From NCBI GenBank assembly GCA_010671905.1, contig JAAHII010000001.1, positions 248,001-312,000 on the forward strand: a stretch of DNA of 64,000 bases, in the 5' to 3' direction. Under the pieces are notes generated by a model. That model was given only the letters and a program-made list of their open reading frames with translations, was not told where the DNA came from and ran no database searches. The translations under genes and the position numbers were made by a program. The stretch is from Leptolyngbya sp. SIOISBB (GTDB lineage: Bacteria; Cyanobacteriota; Cyanobacteriia; Phormidesmidales; Phormidesmidaceae). How positions within the stretch are numbered: position 1 is the stretch's first letter; every line of letters begins with the position of its first letter. This document shows positions 46,001-56,758 of the stretch, one piece after another.

Positions 46001-49000
46001 TATCGATCTGCTCAACGACGTCATGCAAGACGGCGACGGCAGCCAAGACACGTTGATCAGCATCGAGCAGTTTGAGCTGTCTGACCATGCCGACGAGTTC
46101 ATTGGTGACGGGGGCAATAACGTTGTGGATGGCCTCGCCGGAGACGATACCATCCTCGGCGGTGACGGCAATGATTTCTTAATCGGCGGGGCCGGAGCCG
46201 ACCTGATCGATGGCGGGGGCGGGACGGATGCCACCAGCTATCTGGAATCGAAGGCGGGGGTCAGCATTGACTTAGCCACGGGCACCGTCTTCAGCGGCGG
46301 CGGTAGCGATGCCGACGGCGACGTGCTTATCGATATGGAAAACATTCTGGCGACGGGTGAGGACGACATCCTGCGGGGCGACGCCGATGACAATATGCTC
46401 TACGCTGCTTGGGGGGACGACATCGTGGCCGGTCGCGGCGGTGCCGATGAACTGCACGGCGGGCCGGGGAATGACACGGCGGAATACATCGGCTCTAATG
46501 CGGGAGTGACGGTCTCCCTAGAAGCGGCGTCGGAGGGCGCGGCCTTTAGCGTGACGGGACAGGGAGGCCATGCCCAGGGCGATCGCCTCGCGATGGCCAC
46601 CGACAGTAAAGGCAACTATACCGATCGCAACTCCTTTGAAAATCTCACCGGCTCCTTCTTCGACGACACCCTGACAGGGGACGGCGGTCGCAACATTCTG
46701 CGGGGATTTTTTGGCGACGACACCCTCAACGGCGGTGACGGCAACGATCGCCTCATCGGTGGCGCGGGGGCGGATCACCATGACGGCGGCAGCGGTCGCG
46801 ATTGGGTGGACTACAGCGCCTCCGCCTTTACCGTCATTGTCGATTTAGACGACAAAGGGACCGGCGGCGATGCCCAAGGCGATACCTACGACAGCATCGA
46901 AAACATTCAGGGCAGCGACAAAGCCGATATCCTCTTTGGCAACGACGCCAGCAACGACATCAATCCGGGGCTGAAGCTAGGAGCCAACATTGACCGGGTC
47001 GAAGGCGGTGACGAAGCCGATGACGGGGGCGATCGCCTCATTCTGGATTACACCAACGCCAATGGCGTGCTCTCTGGTGGCTACGACTATGAAATCGGCT
47101 CCAACGACGCGGGACTGTTTGCCAATCGGGTGAAATTCAGCCAAATCGAACGCCTGCAAATCGTCGGTTCTCAGTTTAGCGACACCATTCGCGGCGGTCG
47201 GGGCGATGACTACGTCAACGGGGGTGCGGGCAACGACAATCTCTTCGGCGGTCAGGGGCTCAATTTCCTCTATGGCGATGACGGCGATGATAATCTGACC
47301 AACCTCAACGATCGCTTTGGCGAAGTCTTTTACACGCCAGATGCCGCTGAACCCACTACCTTCTGGATCGGCGGCGGTGCCGGTATCGACACCTTCTCCG
47401 GCAATTTGGGCGATCGCACTGAAAACATCACCCTCGTCAGCGAAGACCCCGACACCGAAAGCGATGAAACCTTCTATTTCGAAAATGGCTCGGTTATCTA
47501 CCAGATCGAGCGCTTCCAAGATGTCCAAACGGGGGCTGGCGATGACCAACTGACCCAACTGGGACGGGTGGACAACGACTTCCGCACGGGCGCTGGGGAT
47601 GACACCGTCAACACCGGCCTGGGGCGTGACTACGCCGATGGCGGCATTGACGGCCCCGGCATTGGGGCTCTGCCCGCTCAAGGCGATGACCTGCTCGTGG
47701 TGGATTACTCCGTGGGCGATATCGGCGACGGTATGCAGAGCGAGGTCAACTACAACTCTGAACTGTCTAGCCGCTACTATCGCACCGCGAATAACGGCGA
47801 TGTCCTGTGGGATGAGGTCGAGTTCGTCAATTTTGAACGCGCCCACGTGGATGGCACGCAACACGGGGACAGCATTGTCGGCTTGGGCGGCGATGACCAA
47901 CTGCGGGGCTACGACGGCAACGACGCGATCGCCGGTCGCAATGGCAATGACCAAATTTTGGGCGGCGACGGTGATGATTTCATCATGGGCAACCGAGGCG
48001 ATGACGAGATGCACGGTGGCAGCGGCAACGACTTTATCATCGACGACACCAACGAAGACGGACAGGGCGGCGACGACCAGCTCTTTGGCAACGACGGCAA
48101 TGACTGGCTGCTGGGCGCTGGCGGCAATGACGAGCTGCAAGGCGGCAACGGCAACGACGTCATGATTGGCGGCGACGGTAACGACAGCCTCAATGGCGGT
48201 GCTGACAACGACATTATTATCGGCATTAACTGGGGCAGTGAAGTCTTCCCCGCTGACCCCGAAATTGACACCATGACCGGCGGAACCGGAGCCGACCAGT
48301 TTTGGCTGGGGGATGGCGTCTTCCCCTATTACGACGATGGCAATATCATCACCAGTGGAGCACAGCATCAGGCGATCGTCACCGACTTCTCTAGCCAAGA
48401 AGGCGATGTCATCTTCCTCCATGGAGAAGCCAGCGACTACACCCTGCAAGCGGTTGACGGGGACACACGCATTCTCCGTCTAGGGGGCGTGCCCGAAATC
48501 ATCGGCACGCTGGAGGGCGTCACCGGCCTCGACCTCAACAGCGATGCTTTCCAATTCTTCGATGCTGAAGCCGATAGCGAAACTATTGGTCTGTTGCTAC
48601 CGGCAGTGCAAAAAGTGCGCGAAGCCGCTGCGGCAGAAACGATCGCGATCGATGATTTGCAGCAGTCGCTTCCCGACCCGCAGCAAATTGGCTTGCTGCT
48701 CCCTGCGGTGCAACAAGTGCGTGAAGCTGAGTCAGCAGAGACGATCGCGATCGATGACTTGCAGATAGCCACACCTGAGCCTCAGGAAATTGGCTTGCTG
48801 TTACCAGCAATTCAAAAGGTTGCTGAGGCTCCAACTTCTAACACCTTCCTCACCAACAGCCTCCAGGTCAAAGCCGAATCAGTTGCCGAGCTGAATCCGG
48901 TGTCGGCTAATGCTGAGCTGGCTGATAGCAGCGGCTTTAGCGTCACTCAGACGAATAGCGCCTACGGCTTGCTCAATACTCTGCTGGGCGACACGACGGG

Positions 49001-50924
49001 CCTCACCATTCTGGATGCGGAGGTCAGCGGCGACGCCCGCGCCTTTGGTACCTTCCAGTACGATCCCTTTGGCTTGGGGAACGGCATCGTCCTCAGTACC
49101 GGCAAAGTCACGGATTTGGTCGGCGAGAATACCGTAGACGGCGGCTTTGTCGGCGATGCCAATATCCCGCTCAACTTCACTAAGCTCAGCTCCGGCGGGG
49201 GTGGCGGCTTTGGTGGTGGCTTTGGCGGCGGGGGCGGCTTTCAAACCGTTACGCTCAACAACGCCAATGCGGGCCTGAACAACGCGATCGATGACGTGAT
49301 TCAGAATCCGACCGATCCGGAACCCCCCACTGCCTCAACTGCCATCTTCCGAGCAGATTTGTCTGACCTGAAGCAAATTCAGTCCCTCACGATCGCCGAT
49401 AGCGGTTCCGGACAGGGCGGTGCCGGGGGCAATCGCAGCGGCTTTGATCTCGTCGGCGTCAAACTCAGCAACGTGCTGATTAACGATGCCACCTCCATTG
49501 ACGACATTCCCGGCATTGACGTGTTCGACTTCAGTCCCCTGAGCACATTCTTTACCCCCGGCACTCAGCGGCCTTCCAGCAACCCCGACTTCCCGGAAAC
49601 GGCAGACATGTTTGGCTCGGTGCATGGCCAGGTGAATGACGCGATCGCCACTCTGGGCGAATTCGACTTCGATGGCGACTCCGGTTTCATGAGTCTGGGA
49701 GATGGTGGTGCTGTCGGCTTCAACTTAACGGAAGCGATCGACCCGAACGGCCCCCTCTATCTCTATGTGGGTGAGGCCGCGAATAACGGCGAATCCCTCA
49801 ATGGTCAAATTACTGCTTCGGCCCAACGCATTAACGGTCAGACGGAACTCAGCACCGACTTTGGGCTGCCCGGAGCCGAGGGCGACACCAGCCGCTTTGC
49901 CTTCAACTTTGAAGCGGACGGCAACACCGACCAGGTCTACTTCCGCTTTGTCTTTGCCTCTGAGGAATTTGTGGAATATGGTGGCAGTGACTTCAACGAT
50001 GCCTTCAGCATCAAACTGAACGGCATGAATCTGGCGCGATTAAGCGATGGTGTTGCGGCCAACATCAATAACCTGGTGCCCAATCCCTTTGGCGGCTATC
50101 ATCCCGACTTTGTTCACAATCCCGTCGAGGAGGGACCCGCCAGCAGCGAAACGCCTTTGGACGGCTACACCCAAGTCCTGACGTTTGCGGGGCCAGTGAA
50201 TCCAAGTGCTTTGAACCGGCTGGAGGTTGAGGTCAAAGATGTGGGCGATGGCTGGAAAGACACCGCCGTCTTCTTGCAGGCGGGCACTTTTGGTACTAGC
50301 GACAAACCTCAGGGCAGCGTGAGCTTCTTCCCCACGGAGAGCACGCTTCTAGAGGGCAACAGCTCAGTGGTCAACCTCAAGCTCAACACCGTACCGACGG
50401 CCAACGTGACCGTGACCCTCGACCCCGACGAGCAAATCGACCTGGGCAACGGAGCCGGACAACCGCTGAAGGTGCTCTTTACCCCCGAGAATGCCCTCGA
50501 CAATCGGCAGATTGCGTTCACCGCCTTTGACGACACCCTGGTGGAAGGGGGACACTCGGGCTTCATCAGCGCCACGGTGCAGAGTAGCGATATCAGCTAC
50601 AGCGGTTTGGATACCATGACGGTAGAACAGCTCATTGTGGATAATGACCGACGCGTTGTTCGCCATGATCCGCTGCTCCAGGGCGGCATCCGCAATTCCC
50701 ATGAATCGGCGATCGCGTTCCTGCCCCTCGCTGCGAGTGCCAAGATTAGCCCAGAGACGGCCGATCTCGCCGCAGTGTCGCATTGGGGTAATCTGGGGAC
50801 AGTTGAGACTCCACTGTCCACCCGCCAAACGGCCTTTGCCGATACTGCAACCGTCTGGGACGATCCGAGTATCGCTGACATCACCGGGCTGGCCCCAGTT
50901 CTCGTCAGCGTCAATGCGCTTTGA
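43065..50924 (+). CDS. Giant RTX (hemolysin-type calcium-binding) protein with choice-of-anchor and Calx-beta domains
   Basis: 2619 aa. Residues 1-190 match an N-terminal module seen in cyanobacterial RTX proteins (IYLSADVLSGNGF, LLEEIGHFVDAHINPVDTAGDEG near 125). Residues ~190-880 are beta-rich and unique. Residues ~890-1725 hold scattered RTX nonapeptides (GGNGDDQLLGG, GGAGNDLIDGGDG), expected to bind Ca2+ outside the cell. Residues ~1839-1920 carry three copies of an IGLLLPAVQKVREA unit. Residues ~1955-2410 resemble a choice-of-anchor L domain (LTILDAEVSGDARAFGTF, FVFASEEFVEYGG), and ~2415-2525 a Calx-beta domain. RTX proteins lack a signal peptide and use type I secretion, but no ABC/HlyD/TolC genes are in the window. 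It is probably a surface adhesin or S-layer-like protein. Confidence 0.88.
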   Translation: MSSTTTLIPPLVDAIEGFDSLLQDQFNTDLVDALETLQNWSQTTPLSDLLASFDQGSVTNVSALAALQTAWQQGDFSQLPTIQIRSSAELQGANGAFASSTQTIYLSADVLSGNGFSSADVRQVLLEEIGHFVDAHINPVDTAGDEGALFAAQVQGIQLSDAWITQLQSEDDSLTLQLDGQTVETEAMVPYEGGNLGQFQDGLDDFLTTLEDAIAQIIAGQELPLIGSALETVGTNAQDFVAEMREAIATQLDSIGELTTQALEDALNQALGPGGLGILDSLSVNETADDLQFDVTLSRSLAELDSDAIDLSLGETGLSLDVEGSAQLGVDLNLNLLLGLNGNGFYVDTAVEDELTLDLSATLPDLAATSTLGFMQVDVADNGSNLTSGIAIDLQDSADAGTDLSLAEFGDLANTLEASISGGATLDVNLSTGTIVSALPSIGTNLVLNWDFADADFDGFETSAPTINFNGVSLDMGSFFGGFLGPVLQGITDVLQPVMPVVNILNTEVPILDAKIIDVAQALAEAGLGDFNPETVAFIEYVAEIAEILDLMDGILDELSIEGSTITLGDFSVLAGEVQSLQDDVDALGQIADLGNGASSFVDSISENTRFEFPILTEPQSLIGLFLGQAPDIFNLELPTIGFGVDYSTNIPIFGPLSVEIGGAFAAAAALGFGFDLSGVQQFAEGGFDNPALIANGFYVSQPENPAAPAPIVSPDGGFTLGLGAGIEAGLNVNFGVIGGGISAGLVAQLFTILTEGKAYLNDFVVPACQFELLGALDAFVAAKLTIGFGPFSIKKRIELVRETLVDFRAGCSGSMENQQQATVDGDGTATLSVGDAAANLTDINGETIDEVITVTHVAGEAGDESIAVEIYGASWTYDNVKDIFANAGDGNDVIELVGVRSEAHLIGGNGDDQLLGGLNNDLLEGGEDSDYLSGGAGDDELLGGNGDDFLEGGAGNDLIDGGDGIDGVSYSEATSGVTIDLLNDVMQDGDGSQDTLISIEQFELSDHADEFIGDGGNNVVDGLAGDDTILGGDGNDFLIGGAGADLIDGGGGTDATSYLESKAGVSIDLATGTVFSGGGSDADGDVLIDMENILATGEDDILRGDADDNMLYAAWGDDIVAGRGGADELHGGPGNDTAEYIGSNAGVTVSLEAASEGAAFSVTGQGGHAQGDRLAMATDSKGNYTDRNSFENLTGSFFDDTLTGDGGRNILRGFFGDDTLNGGDGNDRLIGGAGADHHDGGSGRDWVDYSASAFTVIVDLDDKGTGGDAQGDTYDSIENIQGSDKADILFGNDASNDINPGLKLGANIDRVEGGDEADDGGDRLILDYTNANGVLSGGYDYEIGSNDAGLFANRVKFSQIERLQIVGSQFSDTIRGGRGDDYVNGGAGNDNLFGGQGLNFLYGDDGDDNLTNLNDRFGEVFYTPDAAEPTTFWIGGGAGIDTFSGNLGDRTENITLVSEDPDTESDETFYFENGSVIYQIERFQDVQTGAGDDQLTQLGRVDNDFRTGAGDDTVNTGLGRDYADGGIDGPGIGALPAQGDDLLVVDYSVGDIGDGMQSEVNYNSELSSRYYRTANNGDVLWDEVEFVNFERAHVDGTQHGDSIVGLGGDDQLRGYDGNDAIAGRNGNDQILGGDGDDFIMGNRGDDEMHGGSGNDFIIDDTNEDGQGGDDQLFGNDGNDWLLGAGGNDELQGGNGNDVMIGGDGNDSLNGGADNDIIIGINWGSEVFPADPEIDTMTGGTGADQFWLGDGVFPYYDDGNIITSGAQHQAIVTDFSSQEGDVIFLHGEASDYTLQAVDGDTRILRLGGVPEIIGTLEGVTGLDLNSDAFQFFDAEADSETIGLLLPAVQKVREAAAAETIAIDDLQQSLPDPQQIGLLLPAVQQVREAESAETIAIDDLQIATPEPQEIGLLLPAIQKVAEAPTSNTFLTNSLQVKAESVAELNPVSANAELADSSGFSVTQTNSAYGLLNTLLGDTTGLTILDAEVSGDARAFGTFQYDPFGLGNGIVLSTGKVTDLVGENTVDGGFVGDANIPLNFTKLSSGGGGGFGGGFGGGGGFQTVTLNNANAGLNNAIDDVIQNPTDPEPPTASTAIFRADLSDLKQIQSLTIADSGSGQGGAGGNRSGFDLVGVKLSNVLINDATSIDDIPGIDVFDFSPLSTFFTPGTQRPSSNPDFPETADMFGSVHGQVNDAIATLGEFDFDGDSGFMSLGDGGAVGFNLTEAIDPNGPLYLYVGEAANNGESLNGQITASAQRINGQTELSTDFGLPGAEGDTSRFAFNFEADGNTDQVYFRFVFASEEFVEYGGSDFNDAFSIKLNGMNLARLSDGVAANINNLVPNPFGGYHPDFVHNPVEEGPASSETPLDGYTQVLTFAGPVNPSALNRLEVEVKDVGDGWKDTAVFLQAGTFGTSDKPQGSVSFFPTESTLLEGNSSVVNLKLNTVPTANVTVTLDPDEQIDLGNGAGQPLKVLFTPENALDNRQIAFTAFDDTLVEGGHSGFISATVQSSDISYSGLDTMTVEQLIVDNDRRVVRHDPLLQGGIRNSHESAIAFLPLAASAKISPETADLAAVSHWGNLGTVETPLSTRQTAFADTATVWDDPSIADITGLAPVLVSVNAL
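48580..48830 (+). repeat. Three copies of an IGLLLPAVQKVREA-type unit in the RTX gene
   Basis: Units read IGLLLPAVQKVREA + AAAETIAIDDLQQ, IGLLLPAVQQVREA + ESAETIAIDDLQ, and IGLLLPAIQKVAEA + PTSNTFLTNSLQ. The period is about 34 residues, and the first two are nearly identical. Confidence 0.85.
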
Positions 50925-51023
50925 CCTCATTAGAGTCAAAAGCGTTGTAGTCTCGCGACACGAGCCATTGACGCTTAGTCAGTAGATTGTCCGGCAGGGA
51001 CGAGATTCAGCCAACGCCAAGGA

Positions 51024-51064
51024 AAATGTAGCGATCGCCCTACCCCGGCATCGCTACATTTTTT
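51024..51064 (+). terminator. Rho-independent terminator of the RTX gene
   Basis: AAATGTAGCGAT (51024-51035) pairs perfectly with ATCGCTACATTT (51050-51061) and is followed by more T (T-run 51059-51064). It lies 100 bp after the RTX stop codon. The stem includes part of a HIP1 octamer. Confidence 0.78.
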
Positions 51065-51487
51065 GTGAATAGCCAAACAGCTCTGCTACAAGCACTTCAG
51101 CCTCCGAGGCAAACATCGTGACGGGCGGCTGCATTCAAGGCCATCCCGTCGACGGCGCAAATCTTACTGGTAGGAGATACTGATCAACTGCCCACTGTAG
51201 GACCTGGCAATGTGTGTCGAGTACTCTCCGGCTGAGGTCGTTCTCGTTGGCATCAAACAAAGCTGAAAAATCTAGCCAAATTGCCTCTGGAGGCTCGGGG
51301 GATTTCAAAGGCGATGGGGTAAAACCGCTCCTTTGGTGTAGAGCCTAGGATCAAGTCTCGGATGGCTTCAAGCCCACCTTGCAGTCCCGGCTTGGCTAAA
51401 CGAGCACTCACAATGACAGTGCCGATTACTTGACCCACTACGGGTAAGGTAAGTGTCAAAACCTGTTCTGGACCAATGCCATCGCGT

Positions 51488-51517
51488 CGATCTGGATTTT
51501 CGCGAAAATCCAGATCG
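51488..51517. repeat. 30-bp perfect palindrome
   Basis: CGATCTGGATTTTCG is followed directly by its exact reverse complement CGAAAATCCAGATCG. There is no loop, so it is better suited to binding a dimeric protein or being a recombination scar than to RNA hairpin formation. Confidence 0.85.
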
Positions 51518-51698
51518 GGCAAGATTCGTTCCTTCACCCGTTCCCTTGTATGTTGAGAGCAGTAGCGCTAGACCGTCTTCCCTAGGCATGTGGCTCAGCC
51601 ATAATCCGTGGTGCAGCATGGCTCAGCGCTATGATTCATCCTCTGAGAACTCGAAAAATCGCCAGGTCCCTTTGGGAGACCGTATCGCGCAAGGATGA

Positions 51699-53607
<1,909 letters not shown>

Positions 53608-53843
53608 TAGTGGTCGCTACCGAGGCAAACGCACGACTTGGGGTGGTCGCGCGACGGTGCGTTCTGCACTGTATCTGGCGACGCTGGTGGCGGTCCGTCA
53701 TAATCCGCCCCTGAGGGCGGTGTACAAGCATCTCCGCGACCAGGGTAAGGAGAAGAAGGTGGCCTTGATTGCCTGTGCCAGAAAACTGCTGACTTGTCTG
53801 AATGCCATGTTGAAGTCTCGCACCCCGTGGCAGGACGAACTCG

Positions 53844-54431
53844 TCACGGCTCGCTATACCCCAGCCTGATGTCCACTTTCGAGGTCAGCGACGGGCAATA
53901 TTCTGAGCCGTTTCCTTGACTTTCAAGATAATCGCGCACCTTGCAGTGATACTTGCTGTAGGGCAGGATTTTGGCGATCGCAGGCAGTCGATCTCGTGCC
54001 TGCTGGCCTTGCTCTTTGAAAGTCTCAAAATAGGTGGCAGCGGAAAGCAGAATGCGGATATGGACGCGATCAGCTCCAGCGCGGTCAGCTGGGTCAATGG
54101 ACTGAGGTTCTGCTGCGGCAAATGCTGCTTGAGCCGCTTGTAGCGCGGCCTGAATCGCCATCTGCCGATAAATGCTCAGAGAGGCCTTTTCCAAGGTTAA
54201 GATCAGATGTCCTCCTGGAGTGGCTGTTGCCAAATTTGCGGCAGTTAGAACCGCTTCAGCATCAATGGGACGACCTTGGCGTAGAAAAGCTCGCGACAGT
54301 TCTAGAGAAACTAAAGGTGACTGCTTAACTGCGAGGGGTAGCTCATCAGCGTAGTTCGTCAATTCGCTGTAGGCTCCACGATGACCGTAGGACCGCAGTT
54401 GTGAGAGCACTTCAGAGATAGAAGTCATCAA
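53844..54431 (-). CDS. TPR-like helical protein, C-terminus probably replaced by the IS110 insertion
   Basis: 195 aa. All-helical with TPR-like pairs (SPLVSLELSRAFLRQGRPIDAEAVLTAANL in pieces; HLILTLEKASLSIYRQMAIQAALQAAQAAF; RVHIRILLSAATYFETFKEQ). The last ~15 codons read antisense across the end of the IS110 transposase gene and stop there, so the native C-terminus has probably been lost. It is most like the N-terminal TPR part of larger cyanobacterial TPR-CHAT proteins, but that link is a guess. It is divergent from the CHAT gene at 54692. Confidence 0.62.
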   Translation of the reverse strand: MMTSISEVLSQLRSYGHRGAYSELTNYADELPLAVKQSPLVSLELSRAFLRQGRPIDAEAVLTAANLATATPGGHLILTLEKASLSIYRQMAIQAALQAAQAAFAAAEPQSIDPADRAGADRVHIRILLSAATYFETFKEQGQQARDRLPAIAKILPYSKYHCKVRDYLESQGNGSEYCPSLTSKVDIRLGYSEP

Positions 54432-54691
54432 TGCTTTGCCTCAACGGATTAGGACGACGTCTAAGTTCAATTGTGCTTAGAAATCGAGTCAGGATGCCAC
54501 CAAAGAAAGAACCGCTGTGCAATAGCTAATTCTCTAAACTGACTTTGCAGGCTTTAAGTCAAGCTAGCCGTGTGGAATGCTCCGTCTGCTGAGGCTAGAC
54601 AATCTTATTTATCTGAGGTGAAAATTGCTACATCTTTAGATAAGGCGATTCGTTTGTTCATTAATATAAAAATGTCAACACAGGAGCAATC

Positions 54692-56734
54692 TTGAGAAAA
54701 TCTGTTATTGCCTTACTTGTTTATTTCTTACTATCCTTTACTGCAGCCTCAGCAGCGAACCTGATTCCTTTTCGGGCGATAGCGTCACCTCCGTCTACAA
54801 CGTCAGTAGATGAGCTATCAGACCCAACAACACAACAAGATATAGCTTCTCAGCGATCGCAGATTTTGAGAGACGCTGATGATCTATTGAGCCAAGCGCA
54901 GAAAGAATATAGCGTAGGCAACTACTCAGATGCCGAGGATGCTCTAATCCTGGCCCTCTCAACCGTAAGATCAGGAGATACTGGGTCGTTCATTAGTCCA
55001 ATACCTAGGAACCAACCTGGATATCGTGGTGAATTACAATTCGAAACGGCCAACTCCATAGATGGGTTATACGCTCGGGTAATCAATGCGCTAGCTTTAG
55101 AGTCTGATGATTTTGTTAGTGATTTAGCTGACAACTTAATCAATATTTTCTTGACTGGAGCAATTGGAGGAGATTTCCATCAACAGACCGAAGCCGTAGA
55201 TTCGGAGGTGCAGTCCATTACGGCAAGAGATGTTCATACAATAGAATTAGATATCTTACGCCTTCTTCAAAGAGTACTTATCCAAGATAAACAGCCTGAC
55301 AAAGTCAGAGCAGCACTTGAAGTTTCGGAAGAAGCCAGGAATTTAGAATCAATACGATCTATACCGGCCATTGCTTATGCCTTAAATAATGATGTAATAG
55401 ATGGTCGGCTCACAGATGATCGGATACCCGAGCTGATAGATTCTGATAGGGTAGCTATTGAAGACATTAAGCACTTTGCTGAGGAAGAAAAGACAACTTT
55501 TGTCTATTACTCTGTTGTCAGTGAAGTCGAAATCATTGTTTGGGTAATTCAACCAGACGGAACTATTAATGTTGAGATTATTGATCTCAACCCTGTAGCG
55601 CAATCTCTTGAGTCAATTGCTAGTGATACATTACGAGTCGCTGCATCTTACATTATTGATCGTGGAGAAGAAGAAGTTCTGTTGGCAGAGGCACTACGCA
55701 CTAACACACAGAATGTTGAACCACCTACTGTGGATGAAGCTAAACAAACACGTCAATTACAACAACTATACCAACTGCTAATTGCTCCCATTGAAGACTA
55801 TCTACCTACTGATGATGCTTCCAGAGTAGTTTTTGTTCCTCAGAAAGAACTTCTTCTTATCCCTTTTGCAGCACTCAAAACACCATCCAGAGATTATTTG
55901 ATTGACCAATTTTCTATTCGAGTTACACCAAAACTACAGTATGTGTTGCGAGATAGACCTCCATTAAGGGAATTTCCAGAAGAAGAAGATATTCTTATTG
56001 TTGGCAATCCCGCTAATCCTGGGAAGCGTCCCCTTCAAGGAGCAGAGCAAGAAGCAAGATTAATTTCTATACTGACAGAAAGCAGTCCCTATACAGGGAG
56101 CCAAGCTACTAGTGATAATGTAATTCCAGGAATTGAAGATGCAAAAGTTATTCACCTTGCAACACATGGTATCCTCGACGCCATTCCTCCATCAGGCGAT
56201 ACTTTGTTGTTAATCCATAACCGAAACGGGGTCGCGCCAGATGTGCGGGAAATTGCAAGTACGGCTATTTCCTCTATTCAAGGTGGTCAAATTTCGTACA
56301 GTTTATGGCCAGACGAAGATGGAATGGGAAGGTGGCATGTTATCCGAACAAATGGTTCGCTACCTGGCGCAGTGATATTGTCAGACAGGCAATTACCTTC
56401 ACAAGAACTCTTAAATCTCCGCCTTGATGCTGATTTAGTCGTATTGAGTGCTTGCAACACAGCTAGAGGATTTGCAGAAGAAAATGCTTTGCTTGGACTT
56501 CCGATGGCATTAGGTTTAGCCGGAGTACCACAAGTTGTTGTTTCCCTTTGGGATGTCCCAGATATTGCAACCCAGCAGCTCATGTTCGAATTTTACTTGG
56601 CAATGCACAAGCAAGGTTTAAATATTGACGTGGCAGATGCTTTGCGTACAGCAATGCTAAAAATAAAGTCTCAAGGAAAATATCAAGATCCAATCTATTG
56701 GGCAGGCTTTACTGTGATGGATGTGTCTCACTAA
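54692..56734 (+). CDS. Exported CHAT-domain protein
   Basis: 680 aa from TTG 54692, supported by AGGAGC at 54681-54686. A signal peptide is visible (SVIALLVYFLLSFTAASA). A helical/TPR-like region covers ~45-260 (LLSQAQKEYSVGNYSDAEDAL), then a CHAT domain covers ~350-680 with LLIAPIEDYLPTDDASRVVF, His near 491 (VIHLATHGILD) and Cys near 587 (VVLSACNTARGF), then GVPQVVVSLWDVPD. The His-to-Cys distance is about 96 residues versus 46 in the CHAT fusion at 34218-39878, because of an inserted segment (SYSLWPDEDGMGRWHV). The gene is much AT-richer than the 29-40 kb operon. It is convergent with the NB-ARC gene, 24 bp apart. Confidence 0.87.
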   Translation: MRKSVIALLVYFLLSFTAASAANLIPFRAIASPPSTTSVDELSDPTTQQDIASQRSQILRDADDLLSQAQKEYSVGNYSDAEDALILALSTVRSGDTGSFISPIPRNQPGYRGELQFETANSIDGLYARVINALALESDDFVSDLADNLINIFLTGAIGGDFHQQTEAVDSEVQSITARDVHTIELDILRLLQRVLIQDKQPDKVRAALEVSEEARNLESIRSIPAIAYALNNDVIDGRLTDDRIPELIDSDRVAIEDIKHFAEEEKTTFVYYSVVSEVEIIVWVIQPDGTINVEIIDLNPVAQSLESIASDTLRVAASYIIDRGEEEVLLAEALRTNTQNVEPPTVDEAKQTRQLQQLYQLLIAPIEDYLPTDDASRVVFVPQKELLLIPFAALKTPSRDYLIDQFSIRVTPKLQYVLRDRPPLREFPEEEDILIVGNPANPGKRPLQGAEQEARLISILTESSPYTGSQATSDNVIPGIEDAKVIHLATHGILDAIPPSGDTLLLIHNRNGVAPDVREIASTAISSIQGGQISYSLWPDEDGMGRWHVIRTNGSLPGAVILSDRQLPSQELLNLRLDADLVVLSACNTARGFAEENALLGLPMALGLAGVPQVVVSLWDVPDIATQQLMFEFYLAMHKQGLNIDVADALRTAMLKIKSQGKYQDPIYWAGFTVMDVSH

Positions 56735-56758
56735 AGGAATTTCGTCCAAGATATTAAA

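Noticed and set aside
46977-48449. 490-codon open frame antisense to the RTX gene
   Set aside because: It mirrors the repetitive Gly/Asp codons of the RTX repeats (long runs of Val/Ile/Ala), has no ribosome-binding site and no domain.
48580-48830. IGLLLPAVQ units as evidence of a pilin or pseudopilin gene
   Set aside because: There is no prepilin peptidase site or N-terminal position; the units are internal repeats of a secreted RTX protein.
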